Shown piece by piece: positions 17,572-27,696 of a stretch of 64,000 nucleotides of DNA. Source of the stretch: Stutzerimonas stutzeri (lineage in GTDB: Bacteria; Pseudomonadota; Gammaproteobacteria; Pseudomonadales; Pseudomonadaceae). The stretch lies in contig NZ_JAMOHZ010000010.1 of the NCBI RefSeq assembly GCF_024448715.1, forward strand, positions 1 to 64,000. Direction: 5' to 3'. A program made the position numbers and the translations under genes. Every line of letters starts with the position of its first letter. Positions within the stretch are counted from its first letter, which is position 1. The notes below the pieces were generated by a model. The model was not told the DNA's origin. It worked only from the letters and a program-made list of their open reading frames with translations, and ran no database searches.

Positions 17572-19353
17572 ATGCGCCGTTTGCTGAGTCTGCTGATCCT
17601 GCTGTTCGCCCTGCCCGCCGCCGCCGGCCTGTTCGATAGTCGTCCCAGCGCCACCCTGGGCGGGCTGAACAACAGCGCAGACTTTCTCCCGGTGCGCGAG
17701 GCGTTCCGCCTGAGTCTTATCGACGCGACACCCGAGCAGATCAAACTGCGCTTCGTCGCCGCGGAAGGCTATTATCTCTATCGGCACCGGTTCCAGTTCA
17801 AGGCCAGCGACGCGGGCGTGGTCATCGGCGAAGCAAGCCTACCTGCAGGCAAGCAGAAGACGGACGATTATTTCGGCGAGGTCGAGGTGTATTACGGTGT
17901 GCTCGACGTTGAGCTGCCGGTGCAGAACCCCGACAATCGACCGTTCGTGCTGCAGGTCACTTACCAGGGTTGTGCCGACAAAGGCCTGTGTTATCCGCCG
18001 GAAACGGAATCGCTGGATATCGGCGGCACGCCAGCCCCCGCCTCTTCAGATTCCAATACCGCCAGCGCTGACAGCGATAGCGGTGCATTATCCTGGCGAT
18101 CGGTGGCGCTGTTCTTCCTCGCCGGGCTGGGCCTGACCTTCACACCTTGCGTGCTACCGATGCTGCCGATCCTCTCCGGCGTGGTACTGCGTGGGCAGAC
18201 AGGCGGCATGCGTAGCTTCCTTTTGTCGCTCGCCTACGTACTGCCGATGGCCGGCGGCTTCGCCCTGCTGGGCGCGCTGATGGGTGTGTTCGGCGCCGAG
18301 CTGAATTTGCAGGCACGTCTGCAATCACCCTGGGTTCTGGTGCCCTTCGCATTGTTCTTCGTGGCTTTTGCCCTGGCTATGTTCGGCCTCTTCGAGTTGC
18401 GCTTGCCGCAGGCATTGCACAGTCGTCTCGATCACCTGGCGGGGAATGCCAAGGGCGGTTCGTTCATGGGCGCCGCATTATTGGGCGCCGTATCCAGCCT
18501 GCTGGTCTCGCCTTGCGTATCCGCGCCGCTGGCCGGCGCGCTCCTCTACATCAGCGCCAGCGGCGATGCGCTCGGTGGCGGCCTGAAACTTTTCGCTCTG
18601 GGTCTTGGCATGGGCGCTCCGCTGGTCCTGTTTGCCACAGGCGGCGGCGCGCTATTACCCAAGAGCGGACCCTGGATGGTCGCTGTACGCAATGTCTTCG
18701 GCGTGCTCTTGCTCGCGGTTGCGGTATGGATGCTCGAACGCGTGCTGCCAGGATCGCTGGCGCTGGCGCTGTGGGGCTTGCTGGCGGCTGGTACGGCGTT
18801 GTTTCTCGGAACGCTCGAATTTACCCAGAAGACGTCGCGGCAGAAGCTCGCGCAATTGATTGGCCTGGCACTGCTGGTCTACGCACTGGCAGCGTGGATC
18901 GGCGCGCTGCAGGGCGGCTCCGACCCTCTGCGTCCGCTGCCACGCTCGACATTCGTTGCGGCAGGAGGCGCCGCCAGCGAGGTCGCGGGCTGGCATACGG
19001 TTTCCACACCAACGGAACTCGACGCCCAGCTCGCCGCGGCCCGCGCGGCGGGACAGCCATTGATGCTCGACTGGTATGCCGATTGGTGCATCAGCTGCAA
19101 GGTGATCGAGCGTGAAGTGTTCGCTGACCCGGCGATCGCGCCACGCCTCGCCGACTATCGCTTGATTCGCTTCGATATCACCGACAGCAACTTGGAACAA
19201 CGCGCATTGCTCGACCAGTACAAACTTTTCGGTCCGCCCGCGATATTGTTCTTCGATCGCACCGGTCGGGAAATGGCAGACGTACGTGTCGTCGGTGAAA
19301 TCGACGCGAGCCAGTTCGCTGAACGGCTGAACCGCGCCAAAGCCTATCTTTAG
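17572..19353 (+). CDS. dsbD: Thiol:disulfide interchange protein DsbD
   Basis: DsbD carries electrons from cytoplasmic thioredoxin across the inner membrane to periplasmic DsbC, DsbG and cytochrome c maturation proteins. The 593 residues comprise a signal peptide, an N-terminal domain with the redox pair in CADKGLCYPPE, eight helices with cysteines in TFTPCVLPML and LVSPCVSAPL, and a C-terminal thioredoxin domain with CISC (Cys506 and Cys509). All three redox pairs are intact. The ATG giving MRRLLSL is chosen for its signal peptide; an ATG 6 bases upstream is also possible. Confidence 0.95.
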   Translation: MRRLLSLLILLFALPAAAGLFDSRPSATLGGLNNSADFLPVREAFRLSLIDATPEQIKLRFVAAEGYYLYRHRFQFKASDAGVVIGEASLPAGKQKTDDYFGEVEVYYGVLDVELPVQNPDNRPFVLQVTYQGCADKGLCYPPETESLDIGGTPAPASSDSNTASADSDSGALSWRSVALFFLAGLGLTFTPCVLPMLPILSGVVLRGQTGGMRSFLLSLAYVLPMAGGFALLGALMGVFGAELNLQARLQSPWVLVPFALFFVAFALAMFGLFELRLPQALHSRLDHLAGNAKGGSFMGAALLGAVSSLLVSPCVSAPLAGALLYISASGDALGGGLKLFALGLGMGAPLVLFATGGGALLPKSGPWMVAVRNVFGVLLLAVAVWMLERVLPGSLALALWGLLAAGTALFLGTLEFTQKTSRQKLAQLIGLALLVYALAAWIGALQGGSDPLRPLPRSTFVAAGGAASEVAGWHTVSTPTELDAQLAAARAAGQPLMLDWYADWCISCKVIEREVFADPAIAPRLADYRLIRFDITDSNLEQRALLDQYKLFGPPAILFFDRTGREMADVRVVGEIDASQFAERLNRAKAYL

Positions 19354-19508
19354 ACAGGTTCCTTGCCGCAATCTCCAGACATAATGCGGCCATTTACGCC
19401 GATCAAGACATGACTGGACAGTCAGCCCTCGCTTCGTGCATAGTTTTTCCCCCTCACCGGATCGAGCGCTAACAGGGCGCCTTCCGGACAGAACAACAAG
19501 GAATACTC

Positions 19509-19952
19509 ATGGCGACGTTTCTGGTCCTCCACGGCCCGAATCTGAATATGCTCGGCACCCGCGAACCCGGCGTCTATGGCGCGGTTACGCTGGAGCGGAT
19601 CAATCAGGACCTTGAGCAGCGGGCCCGCGACGCCGGCCATCACCTGTTGCACCTGCAATCCAATGCGGAGTACGAACTCATCGAGCGAATCCATGCCGCC
19701 CGCAGCGAAGGCGTGGACTTCATTCTGATCAATCCTGCCGCTTTCACACACACCAGCGTCGCGCTACGTGACGCGCTGCTGGCTGTGAGCATCCCATTCA
19801 TCGAAGTGCACCTGTCAAACGTGCACAAGCGTGAGCCTTTCCGTCATCACTCCTACTTCTCGGATGTCGCGGTAGGGGTGATCTGCGGCCTTGGCGCCAG
19901 CGGCTACCGCCTGGCATTGGAGGCCGCCCTGGAACAACTCGCTGCTTCCTGA
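19509..19952 (+). CDS. aroQ: Type II 3-dehydroquinate dehydratase
   Basis: AroQ converts 3-dehydroquinate to 3-dehydroshikimate in the shikimate pathway and forms a dodecamer. The 147-residue length is typical. The flexible lid with the catalytic Arg and Tyr ([11 protein letters not shown]), [17 protein letters not shown] and the catalytic His in [11 protein letters not shown] are all present. The ATG has AAGGA 8 bases upstream. It precedes accB-accC, a common arrangement in Pseudomonas. Confidence 0.96.
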   Translation: MATFLVLHGPNLNMLGTREPGVYGAVTLERINQDLEQRARDAGHHLLHLQSNAEYELIERIHAARSEGVDFILINPAAFTHTSVALRDALLAVSIPFIEVHLSNVHKREPFRHHSYFSDVAVGVICGLGASGYRLALEAALEQLAAS

Positions 19953-20034
19953 CAGGACCGCGCACAGCGAACGTGCCCGGCCTCGAAGAAGCGAGCAGCA
20001 ATGCCCTTTGAACTTACTTGGGAGTCACCGCTTC

Positions 20035-20493
20035 ATGGATATTCGCAAAGTTAAAAAGCTGATCGAACTGCTGGAAGAGTCCGGTATCGACGAACTGGAA
20101 ATTCACGAGGGCGAAGAGTCCGTACGCATCAGCCGCCACAGCAAGCAAGTCGCCATGCAGCAGCCCTACTACGCCCAGGCGCCGATGCCAACACCGGCCG
20201 CCGCGCCAGCTGCTGCAGCTCCCGCTGCCGATGCTGCCCCGGCACAGCCTAAGCTCAACGGCACCGTGGTCCGCTCGCCGATGGTCGGCACCTTCTACCG
20301 CGCCTCCTCCCCAACGTCTGCCAACTTTGTTGAGGTCGGTCAGAGCGTGAAGAAGGGCGACATCCTCTGCATCGTCGAAGCGATGAAGATGATGAACCAC
20401 ATCGAGGCCGAAACCAGCGGCACCATCGAATCCATCCTGGTGGAGAATGGTCAGCCGGTCGAATACGACCAGCCGCTGTTCACCATCGTTTGA
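20035..20493 (+). CDS. accB: Biotin carboxyl carrier protein of acetyl-CoA carboxylase
   Basis: AccB carries biotin between AccC and the carboxyltransferase in malonyl-CoA synthesis. The 152 residues comprise an N-terminal helical region, an Ala/Pro-rich linker (about 48-75) and the biotinyl domain with [12 protein letters not shown], the biotinylated residue being Lys118. The start is [12 protein letters not shown], with GGGAG upstream; upstream in-frame sequence is not conserved. It lies 17 bases before accC and is surely in its operon. Confidence 0.96.
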   Translation: MDIRKVKKLIELLEESGIDELEIHEGEESVRISRHSKQVAMQQPYYAQAPMPTPAAAPAAAAPAADAAPAQPKLNGTVVRSPMVGTFYRASSPTSANFVEVGQSVKKGDILCIVEAMKMMNHIEAETSGTIESILVENGQPVEYDQPLFTIV

Positions 20494-20510
20494 ACCGCGG
20501 AGAGCCAGCG

Positions 20511-21860
20511 ATGTTGGAAAAAGTACTAATCGCCAACCGCGGTGAAATCGCCCTGCGGATTTTGCGAGCCTGCAAGGAGCTGGGGATCAAGACTGTCGCG
20601 GTGCACTCCACCGCCGACCGCGAACTAATGCACCTAGCCTTGGCAGACGAGTCCGTCTGCATCGGCCCAGCCCTTGCAACCAATTCCTACCTTCACATCC
20701 CGGCGATCATCGCCGCAGCGGAAGTGACCGGCGCAACGGCGATTCATCCGGGCTACGGCTTCCTCGCTGAAAACGCCGACTTCGCCGAACAGGTGGAAAA
20801 TTCCGGCTTCGCCTTCGTTGGACCGAAAGCCGAAACCATCCGCCTGATGGGCGACAAGGTGTCGGCCAAGGACGCAATGATCAAAGCAGGCGTGCCAGTG
20901 GTGCCCGGTTCCGACGGCCCGCTGCCGGAAGACGAGACCGAAGCCCTGCGCATCGCCCGAGAAGTCGGCTATCCAGTGATCATCAAGGCCGCTGGTGGCG
21001 GTGGTGGTCGCGGTATGCGCGTGGTTCATCAGGAAGAAGACCTGATCAAGTCGGCCAAGCTGACCCGTACCGAAGCCGGTGCTGCGTTCGGCAACCCGAT
21101 GGTTTATCTGGAAAAATTCCTCGGCAATCCACGTCACGTGGAAGTCCAGGTGCTTTCTGATGGTCAGGGCAACGCGATTCACCTGGGCGACCGCGACTGC
21201 TCCTTGCAGCGTCGCCATCAGAAGGTTCTGGAAGAGGCGCCTGCCCCTTACATCGATGAAAAGGCCCGTGCCGAAGTACTCAAGCGCTGCACCGACGCCT
21301 GCGTCGAGATCGGCTACCGTGGCGCCGGCACCTTCGAGTTCCTTTACGAAGACGGTCGCTTCTACTTCATCGAGATGAACACGCGCGTGCAGGTCGAACA
21401 TCCGGTGACGGAAATGGTGACTGGCGTGGATATCGTCAAAGAGATGCTCAGCATCGCTGCCGGAAACAAGCTGTCGATCAAGCAGGAAGACGTCGTCATC
21501 CGGGGGCATTCTCTGGAGTGCCGGATCAATGCCGAGGACCCGTCGAACTTCCTGCCCAGCCCAGGCAAAGTCAAGCATTTCCATGCACCGGGCGGCAACG
21601 GCGTACGCGTCGATTCGCACCTGTATAGCGGCTATTCGGTTCCGCCGAACTACGACTCGCTGATCGGCAAGCTGATCACCTACGGCGCCACGCGTGAAGA
21701 AGCCATGGTGCGCATGCGCAACGCGCTGGACGAAATCGTCGTCGACGGTATCAAGACCAACATTCCGCTGCACCGGGATCTGGTTCGTGACGAAGGCTTC
21801 TGCAAGGGCGGCGTGAATATCCATTACCTCGAAAAGAAGCTGGGTATGGATAAGCACTAA
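20511..21860 (+). CDS. accC: Biotin carboxylase subunit of acetyl-CoA carboxylase
   Basis: AccC carboxylates the biotin on AccB using ATP and bicarbonate. The 449-residue length matches the family. It has an N-terminal pre-ATP-grasp domain ([13 protein letters not shown]), an ATP-grasp domain with the glycine-rich [12 protein letters not shown], and catalytic residues in [14 protein letters not shown]. The chosen ATG has a purine-rich GGAG upstream (in GCGGAGAGCC). It ends just before a strong terminator, so accB-accC form one transcription unit. Confidence 0.97.
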   Translation: MLEKVLIANRGEIALRILRACKELGIKTVAVHSTADRELMHLALADESVCIGPALATNSYLHIPAIIAAAEVTGATAIHPGYGFLAENADFAEQVENSGFAFVGPKAETIRLMGDKVSAKDAMIKAGVPVVPGSDGPLPEDETEALRIAREVGYPVIIKAAGGGGGRGMRVVHQEEDLIKSAKLTRTEAGAAFGNPMVYLEKFLGNPRHVEVQVLSDGQGNAIHLGDRDCSLQRRHQKVLEEAPAPYIDEKARAEVLKRCTDACVEIGYRGAGTFEFLYEDGRFYFIEMNTRVQVEHPVTEMVTGVDIVKEMLSIAAGNKLSIKQEDVVIRGHSLECRINAEDPSNFLPSPGKVKHFHAPGGNGVRVDSHLYSGYSVPPNYDSLIGKLITYGATREEAMVRMRNALDEIVVDGIKTNIPLHRDLVRDEGFCKGGVNIHYLEKKLGMDKH

Positions 21861-21885
21861 GCTGCGAGCGATATGATGTGCACCC

Positions 21886-21921
21886 AAAGGGAGCGGCAAA
21901 GCCGCTCCCTTTCTTTTTCTT
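21886..21921 (+). terminator. Rho-independent terminator after accC
   Basis: A perfect 12-base stem (AAAGGGAGCGGC / GCCGCTCCCTTT) with an AAA loop is followed by CTTTTTCTT, 25 bases after the accC stop. Confidence 0.95.
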
Positions 21922-21950
21922 GCAGCTTGAGACCTGTCGCTTGAAGCTGC
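21922..21950. repeat. Short hairpin with GCTTGA motif, upstream of prmA
   Basis: GCAGCTT and AAGCTGC form 7-base arms around a 15-base loop, and GCTTGA occurs twice within. It directly follows the accC terminator. Similar GCTTG-rich elements lie after fis and between the BON gene and sspB, suggesting a degraded dispersed Pseudomonas repeat. Confidence 0.45.
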
Positions 21951-21968
21951 TCTCGAAGGGAGTTTCGC

Positions 21969-22850
21969 ATGCCCTGGTTACAACTTCGTCTTGCCATCGC
22001 TCCAGAACAGGCGCAAACCCTAGAGGATGCGCTGCTGGGCGTCGGCGCGGTATCAGTGACCTTCATGGACGCTGAGGACCAGCCCATATTCGAGCCCGAT
22101 CTGGGCACCACGCCGCTGTGGTCGCACACCCACCTGCTGGCCTTGTTCGAGGGTGACGTCGAGGAAAGCAACCTCCTCGCCCATCTGCAGCTATTGATCG
22201 GAGACGAGCTACCTGAGTATCAATTGGAACGCATCGAAGATCAGGACTGGGAGCGCAGCTGGATGGATAATTTCCACCCCATGCGCTTTGGTCGCCGCTT
22301 GTGGATCGTGCCCAGCTGGCACGCCGCACCCGAACCGAACGCGGTGAATCTGCTGCTTGACCCCGGCCTCGCCTTCGGTACGGGCACCCACCCTACTACT
22401 GCGCTATGCCTGGAGTGGCTGGATGGGCAACGATTGACCGGCATGCAGGTACTCGATTTCGGTTGTGGCTCAGGGATCCTTGCCATCGCCGCACTGCTGC
22501 TCGGAGCCGAGAGAGCGATCGGTACCGATATCGATATCCAGGCCATAGAAGCATCCCGCGACAATGCCGGGCGCAACGGCATCGACCCGGCCCGCTTCCC
22601 ACTGTTCCTGCCTGAACAATTGCCGGATGGTCAGGCCGACGTGGTCGTTGCCAATATCCTCGCTGGTCCACTGGTGGCGCTTGCGCCGCAGATCACCGCG
22701 CGGGTCAAACCGGGCGGCCGCCTGGCCCTATCCGGCATCCTCGCCGAACAGGCCGAAGAAGTCCGCGCCGCCTACATCGAGCAATTCGATCTTGATCCCA
22801 CCGCAGATAAGGATGGCTGGGTGCGCATCACCGGCATTCGACGGGTCTGA
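21969..22850 (+). CDS. prmA: Ribosomal protein L11 methyltransferase
   Basis: PrmA trimethylates several amino groups of ribosomal protein L11. The 293 residues include the N-terminal substrate-recognition domain ([10 protein letters not shown]) and a class I methyltransferase domain with motif [20 protein letters not shown] and the NPPF-like motif IV as [11 protein letters not shown], characteristic of PrmA. AAGGGAG lies 8 bases before the ATG. The preceding terminator suggests a separate promoter. Confidence 0.95.
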   Translation: MPWLQLRLAIAPEQAQTLEDALLGVGAVSVTFMDAEDQPIFEPDLGTTPLWSHTHLLALFEGDVEESNLLAHLQLLIGDELPEYQLERIEDQDWERSWMDNFHPMRFGRRLWIVPSWHAAPEPNAVNLLLDPGLAFGTGTHPTTALCLEWLDGQRLTGMQVLDFGCGSGILAIAALLLGAERAIGTDIDIQAIEASRDNAGRNGIDPARFPLFLPEQLPDGQADVVVANILAGPLVALAPQITARVKPGGRLALSGILAEQAEEVRAAYIEQFDLDPTADKDGWVRITGIRRV

Positions 22851-22959
22851 ACCACGCGGCGGTTTGACACTCCGGAACGCGACAGCAACGTTGCGTTATC
22901 CGCGAGCCGCCACTGCCGCGCATGCGCTAGACTAACCGGCATTTCCGCCGGACCAACGC

Positions 22960-24276
22960 ATGACCAATTTCGTCACCCAGTGCCCGCATTGCCGCACCAG
23001 CTTCCGTGTCAACCGCGCCCAACTCGCCGTCGCCCATGGCGTAGTGCGCTGCGGCGCGTGCATGGACGTGTTCAATGCAACCCGCCATCTGCATGGGGAC
23101 GATCTAGCGCAAAACGTCGTTGTCGATACAGCAGAGCCGATACCATTTGCCATTAGCGAAACGCCACAGCCTCGTCCGCAACCACCAACGAAGCCGCAAG
23201 CGGAAGACAGCACGCTGTGGATCCACGACGATCTCGACCTGGACAGCCTCGATCTGGACGAGGAACTGGCAAAGCTCGAGCGACAGGAGCTTGAATTGTC
23301 GCGCGAGTTCCTCGAGCTGGAGCCGCAGCCCGGAGACAGCCTTCGACCCTACGATAACGATCAGCCGACCGCCGATGACGAGGCCTGGGCTGAGCAGCTG
23401 CTGAGTGAGGAAAGCGATCAGGCAACAGCCCCGACGCCCAGAACCGTAATGCCAGCGGAACAGCCCTTCCCTTCCGAGCCGGATCTAGATGCGACGGAAC
23501 TGCATTTCGCCCCTGTTACGCGTGAACGCCCCGCACCGCCGAGCCCGCTCGCGAGTTCCCGCGGACCACTGACCGAGCATCTGGACTCGCAGAATTCACG
23601 GGAACGCGTCGAACCAGCCATTGGCAGCATCGACGAGACAGACGATGAGCTGCCGCAAACCGACCCTGCAGCCGACCCTGCAGCCGACGCTGCACCAGAC
23701 CTTCAACCCAGCCAGCCGCGCCGAGAACGGGATGACCCGCTGTTCGAGCTCGATGATGAGCCTTTGCAACTCGACTGGGAGGCCCGACGTCGACCATGGG
23801 GCCGCTGGCTGGGTTGGGGCGCGTTGAACCTGATCGCCCTGCTGGCACTGGGCGGGCAGTATGTGGCGTACAACTTCGACGAGCTCGCGCGGCAGGACGA
23901 ATATCGCCCTTGGCTCGCGCAGCTCTGCCCTTCTCTGGGCTGCGAGCTACCGCCAAAGGTCGACATCAGCCAGATCCGGAGCAGTAACCTGGTGGTTCGC
24001 AGCCATCCCGACTTCGCTGGTGCGCTGGTAGTCGATGCGATCATCTACAACCGCGCGGCCTTCGCGCAGCCGTTCCCGCTGCTGGAAGTCCGCTTCGCCG
24101 ACATCAATCAGCAGACACTGGCGAGCCGCACCTTCAAACCTGGCGAGTATCTTTCCGGAGAGCTTGCCGGGCAAAGGGAAATGCCATCGCAGATTCCCAT
24201 TCACATCGCTCTGGATATTCTCGACCCAGGCGCCAAGGCGGTTAATTACAGCCTGAGCTTCCGGTCTCCCGAATAG
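22960..24276 (+). CDS. Zinc-ribbon and DUF3426 membrane protein
   Basis: The 438-residue protein begins with an MJ0042-type zinc ribbon (CPHCRTSFRV, then VRCGACMDVF), four cysteines suited to Zn binding. A long acidic, low-complexity region follows (about 60-270), with a 12-base DNA repeat encoding three D-P-A-A-like units near 23660-23695. One membrane helix (about 285-307) precedes a C-terminal DUF3426 domain. The layout resembles a cytoplasmic sensor tethered to a periplasmic domain. Function is unknown. It sits between prmA and dusB, as in other Pseudomonas. Confidence 0.85.
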   Translation: MTNFVTQCPHCRTSFRVNRAQLAVAHGVVRCGACMDVFNATRHLHGDDLAQNVVVDTAEPIPFAISETPQPRPQPPTKPQAEDSTLWIHDDLDLDSLDLDEELAKLERQELELSREFLELEPQPGDSLRPYDNDQPTADDEAWAEQLLSEESDQATAPTPRTVMPAEQPFPSEPDLDATELHFAPVTRERPAPPSPLASSRGPLTEHLDSQNSRERVEPAIGSIDETDDELPQTDPAADPAADAAPDLQPSQPRRERDDPLFELDDEPLQLDWEARRRPWGRWLGWGALNLIALLALGGQYVAYNFDELARQDEYRPWLAQLCPSLGCELPPKVDISQIRSSNLVVRSHPDFAGALVVDAIIYNRAAFAQPFPLLEVRFADINQQTLASRTFKPGEYLSGELAGQREMPSQIPIHIALDILDPGAKAVNYSLSFRSPE

Positions 24277-24396
24277 CCCCTAGCCGGCTTTCGGCGTCGC
24301 GCAGCCTCCGAAGGCGATCACCGTCGGTCGCATCGGCGTGCCAATTCAGCCGCCGGTTATAAGCTTGAGGCTGTTCAGAATTTGTTCAAAACAACC

Positions 24397-24425
24397 TTTA
24401 ACCCGTCATCCGGAGCGGGTATTAT
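24397..24425 (+). promoter_or_regulatory. Promoter of the dusB-fis operon
   Basis: TTTAAC (24397-24402), a 17-base spacer and TATTAT (24420-24425) lie about 60 bases before dusB. The discriminator GCACACCC is GC-rich. The E. coli dusB-fis promoter is growth-rate and ppGpp regulated; the discriminator here would fit similar control. Confidence 0.6.
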
Positions 24426-24485
24426 GCACACCCTTTTTTGCTGTCCCGATCGACCTAACAAGCAGGCTCCAAGCAGGGAATCTTC

Positions 24486-25499
24486 ATGTCAGCGGTACGC
24501 ATCGGTCCTTATACCCTTCCAAATCGATTGATCCTCGCGCCCATGGCCGGCGTGACCGATCAGCCGTTCCGTCAGTTATGCCGACGCCTCGGTGCAGGCT
24601 TGGTCGTTTCGGAAATGGTGACCAGTGACATACGCCTATGGAACAGCCGCAAATCGCGCCTGCGCCTGCTGCATGAGGGTGATCCTGAACCGCGTTCCGT
24701 GCAGATCGCGGGCGGTGATCCGCAGATGCTCGCCGAAGCCGCGGTTCGCAATGTCGAGCTGGGCGCGCAGATCATCGATATCAATATGGGCTGCCCGGCG
24801 AAGAAAGTCTGTAGTAAGGCCGCCGGGTCGGCGCTGATGAAGGACGAATTGCTGGTCGCCGAAATACTCGAAGCCGTTGTAGCCGCGGTGGATGTTCCAG
24901 TGACTTTGAAGATCCGCACCGGCTGGGACAGGCAAAACAAGAATGGGCTCACGGTAGCGAAAATCGCCGAACAATCGGGAATCGCGGCGCTGGCCGTGCA
25001 TGGGCGCACACGCGCCGACCTTTATACGGGCGACGCCGAGTACGACACCATTGCTGCAATCAAGCAGGCAGTATCGATACCGGTATTTGCCAATGGGGAT
25101 ATCGACACACCGCTGAAGGCCAGTCAGGTGCTGAAAGCAACGGGTGCCGATGCATTGTTGATCGGCCGAGCAGCCCAGGGCAGGCCTTGGATCTTTCGCG
25201 AAATCGATCATTATCTCGCGACCGGCACGTTGTTAGCTCTGCCGGATCTGGCCGAAATCGAAGCCATCCTGCTGGAACATCTGAGCACTCTTCACACCTT
25301 CTACGGCGACGTCATGGGGGTGCGCATCGCACGCAAGCACGTCAGTTGGTATCTCGCAACACTTCCTGGCGCGCGCGAATACCGCGCCCGGTTCAACGGT
25401 TTGGAAGACAGGGACGCGCAATGCGCCAGTGTTCGAGCGTTCTTCGCCGAACGCCGAACAAGCCCTGACTCGGGGGATGGAAAAGGGGTGGCTGCATGA
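24486..25499 (+). CDS. dusB: tRNA-dihydrouridine synthase B
   Basis: DusB is an FMN enzyme that reduces uridine in the tRNA D-loop. The 337 residues form a TIM barrel with the FMN-site motif [13 protein letters not shown] and the active-site cysteine in [19 protein letters not shown]. The C-terminal helical domain binds tRNA. The stop overlaps the fis start (ATGA), the classic dusB-fis operon in which dusB translation aids fis expression. Confidence 0.95.
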   Translation: MSAVRIGPYTLPNRLILAPMAGVTDQPFRQLCRRLGAGLVVSEMVTSDIRLWNSRKSRLRLLHEGDPEPRSVQIAGGDPQMLAEAAVRNVELGAQIIDINMGCPAKKVCSKAAGSALMKDELLVAEILEAVVAAVDVPVTLKIRTGWDRQNKNGLTVAKIAEQSGIAALAVHGRTRADLYTGDAEYDTIAAIKQAVSIPVFANGDIDTPLKASQVLKATGADALLIGRAAQGRPWIFREIDHYLATGTLLALPDLAEIEAILLEHLSTLHTFYGDVMGVRIARKHVSWYLATLPGAREYRARFNGLEDRDAQCASVRAFFAERRTSPDSGDGKGVAA

Positions 25500-25816
25500 C
25501 GCTGTTGAACGAAACATTGGTAACTGGAACAACATCCGTGAGCGACAACGTGAACCTCAAGCAGCACCTCAACACACCAAGCGAAGCAGGTCAGACCCTG
25601 CGCGGCAGTGTGGAGAAGGCGTTGCACAACTATTTTGCCCATCTTGAAGGCGCAGACGTCACGGACGTTTACAACCTGGTGCTTTCCGAGGTAGAGGCGC
25701 CGCTTCTGGAAACCGTGATGAATTATGTCAAGGGCAACCAGACCAAGGCGTCCGAACTGTTGGGCCTGAATCGCGGCACTCTGCGCAAGAAACTCAAGCA
25801 GTACGATCTTCTCTGA
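25496..25816 (+). CDS. fis: DNA-binding protein Fis
   Basis: Fis is a homodimeric nucleoid-associated protein that activates stable-RNA promoters and bends DNA. The 106 residues end in the conserved helix-turn-helix ([22 protein letters not shown]), and the N-terminus carries the family's flexible arm and dimer helices. The length is slightly above the E. coli protein (98). It overlaps dusB by 4 bases. Confidence 0.96.
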   Translation: MTLLNETLVTGTTSVSDNVNLKQHLNTPSEAGQTLRGSVEKALHNYFAHLEGADVTDVYNLVLSEVEAPLLETVMNYVKGNQTKASELLGLNRGTLRKKLKQYDLL

Positions 25817-25834
25817 GCCACAAGTCTCAAGTTA

Positions 25835-25871
25835 CAAGCCTCTAGTGGAAGCGCTTTTCTCTTGCGGCTTG
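25835..25871. repeat. GCTTG-type inverted repeat downstream of fis
   Basis: CAAGCC (25835-25840) and GGCTTG (25866-25871) flank a 25-base loop containing the palindrome AGCGCT and TTTTCTC. It may act as a weak terminator for fis or be a degraded Pseudomonas dispersed repeat. Confidence 0.35.
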
Positions 25872-25896
25872 CAGCTAAACCTCTGATGGAACCGTT

Positions 25897-27501
<1,605 letters not shown>

Positions 27502-27535
27502 TAACGGTCGCATTCGGACTGGCATCTGCGGCGTT

Positions 27536-27595
27536 GCCCGGCTCTTCCCCAATGCTCATTGCCAAACGGCAACTCCGCTGGGTGAAGAGCCGGGC
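27536..27595. repeat. 12-base inverted repeat between purH and purD
   Basis: GCCCGGCTCTTC (27536-27547) and its complement (27584-27595) enclose a 36-base loop that itself contains TTGCC-AAAC-GGCAA. No T-run follows, so this looks more like a REP-type cruciform than a simple terminator. Confidence 0.6.
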
Positions 27596-27629
27596 GCGGT
27601 GCATCTACCGACCCGATACGACCTCGAGA

Positions 27630-27662
27630 TTCGTAGGTTGGGAAGCGAAGCGATACCCAACG
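27630..27662. repeat. REP-like palindromic element
   Basis: The element TCGTAGGTTGGGAAGCGAAG, then CGATACCCAACGA, forms a hairpin through GTTGGG and CCCAAC. This is the widespread REP type (TAGGTTGGG...CCCAAC) I know from P. stutzeri-group and other proteobacterial genomes. It sits 35 bases before the purD start. Confidence 0.7.
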
Positions 27663-27696
27663 ATCCGGCATCGTTCGGACCCACCAGGAGATTTTC

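Noticed and set aside
20634..21899. 421-codon minus-strand frame opposite accC
   Set aside because: High-GC third-position bias keeps the antisense frame open. accC is complete and conserved, and the antisense translation has no recognisable domain.
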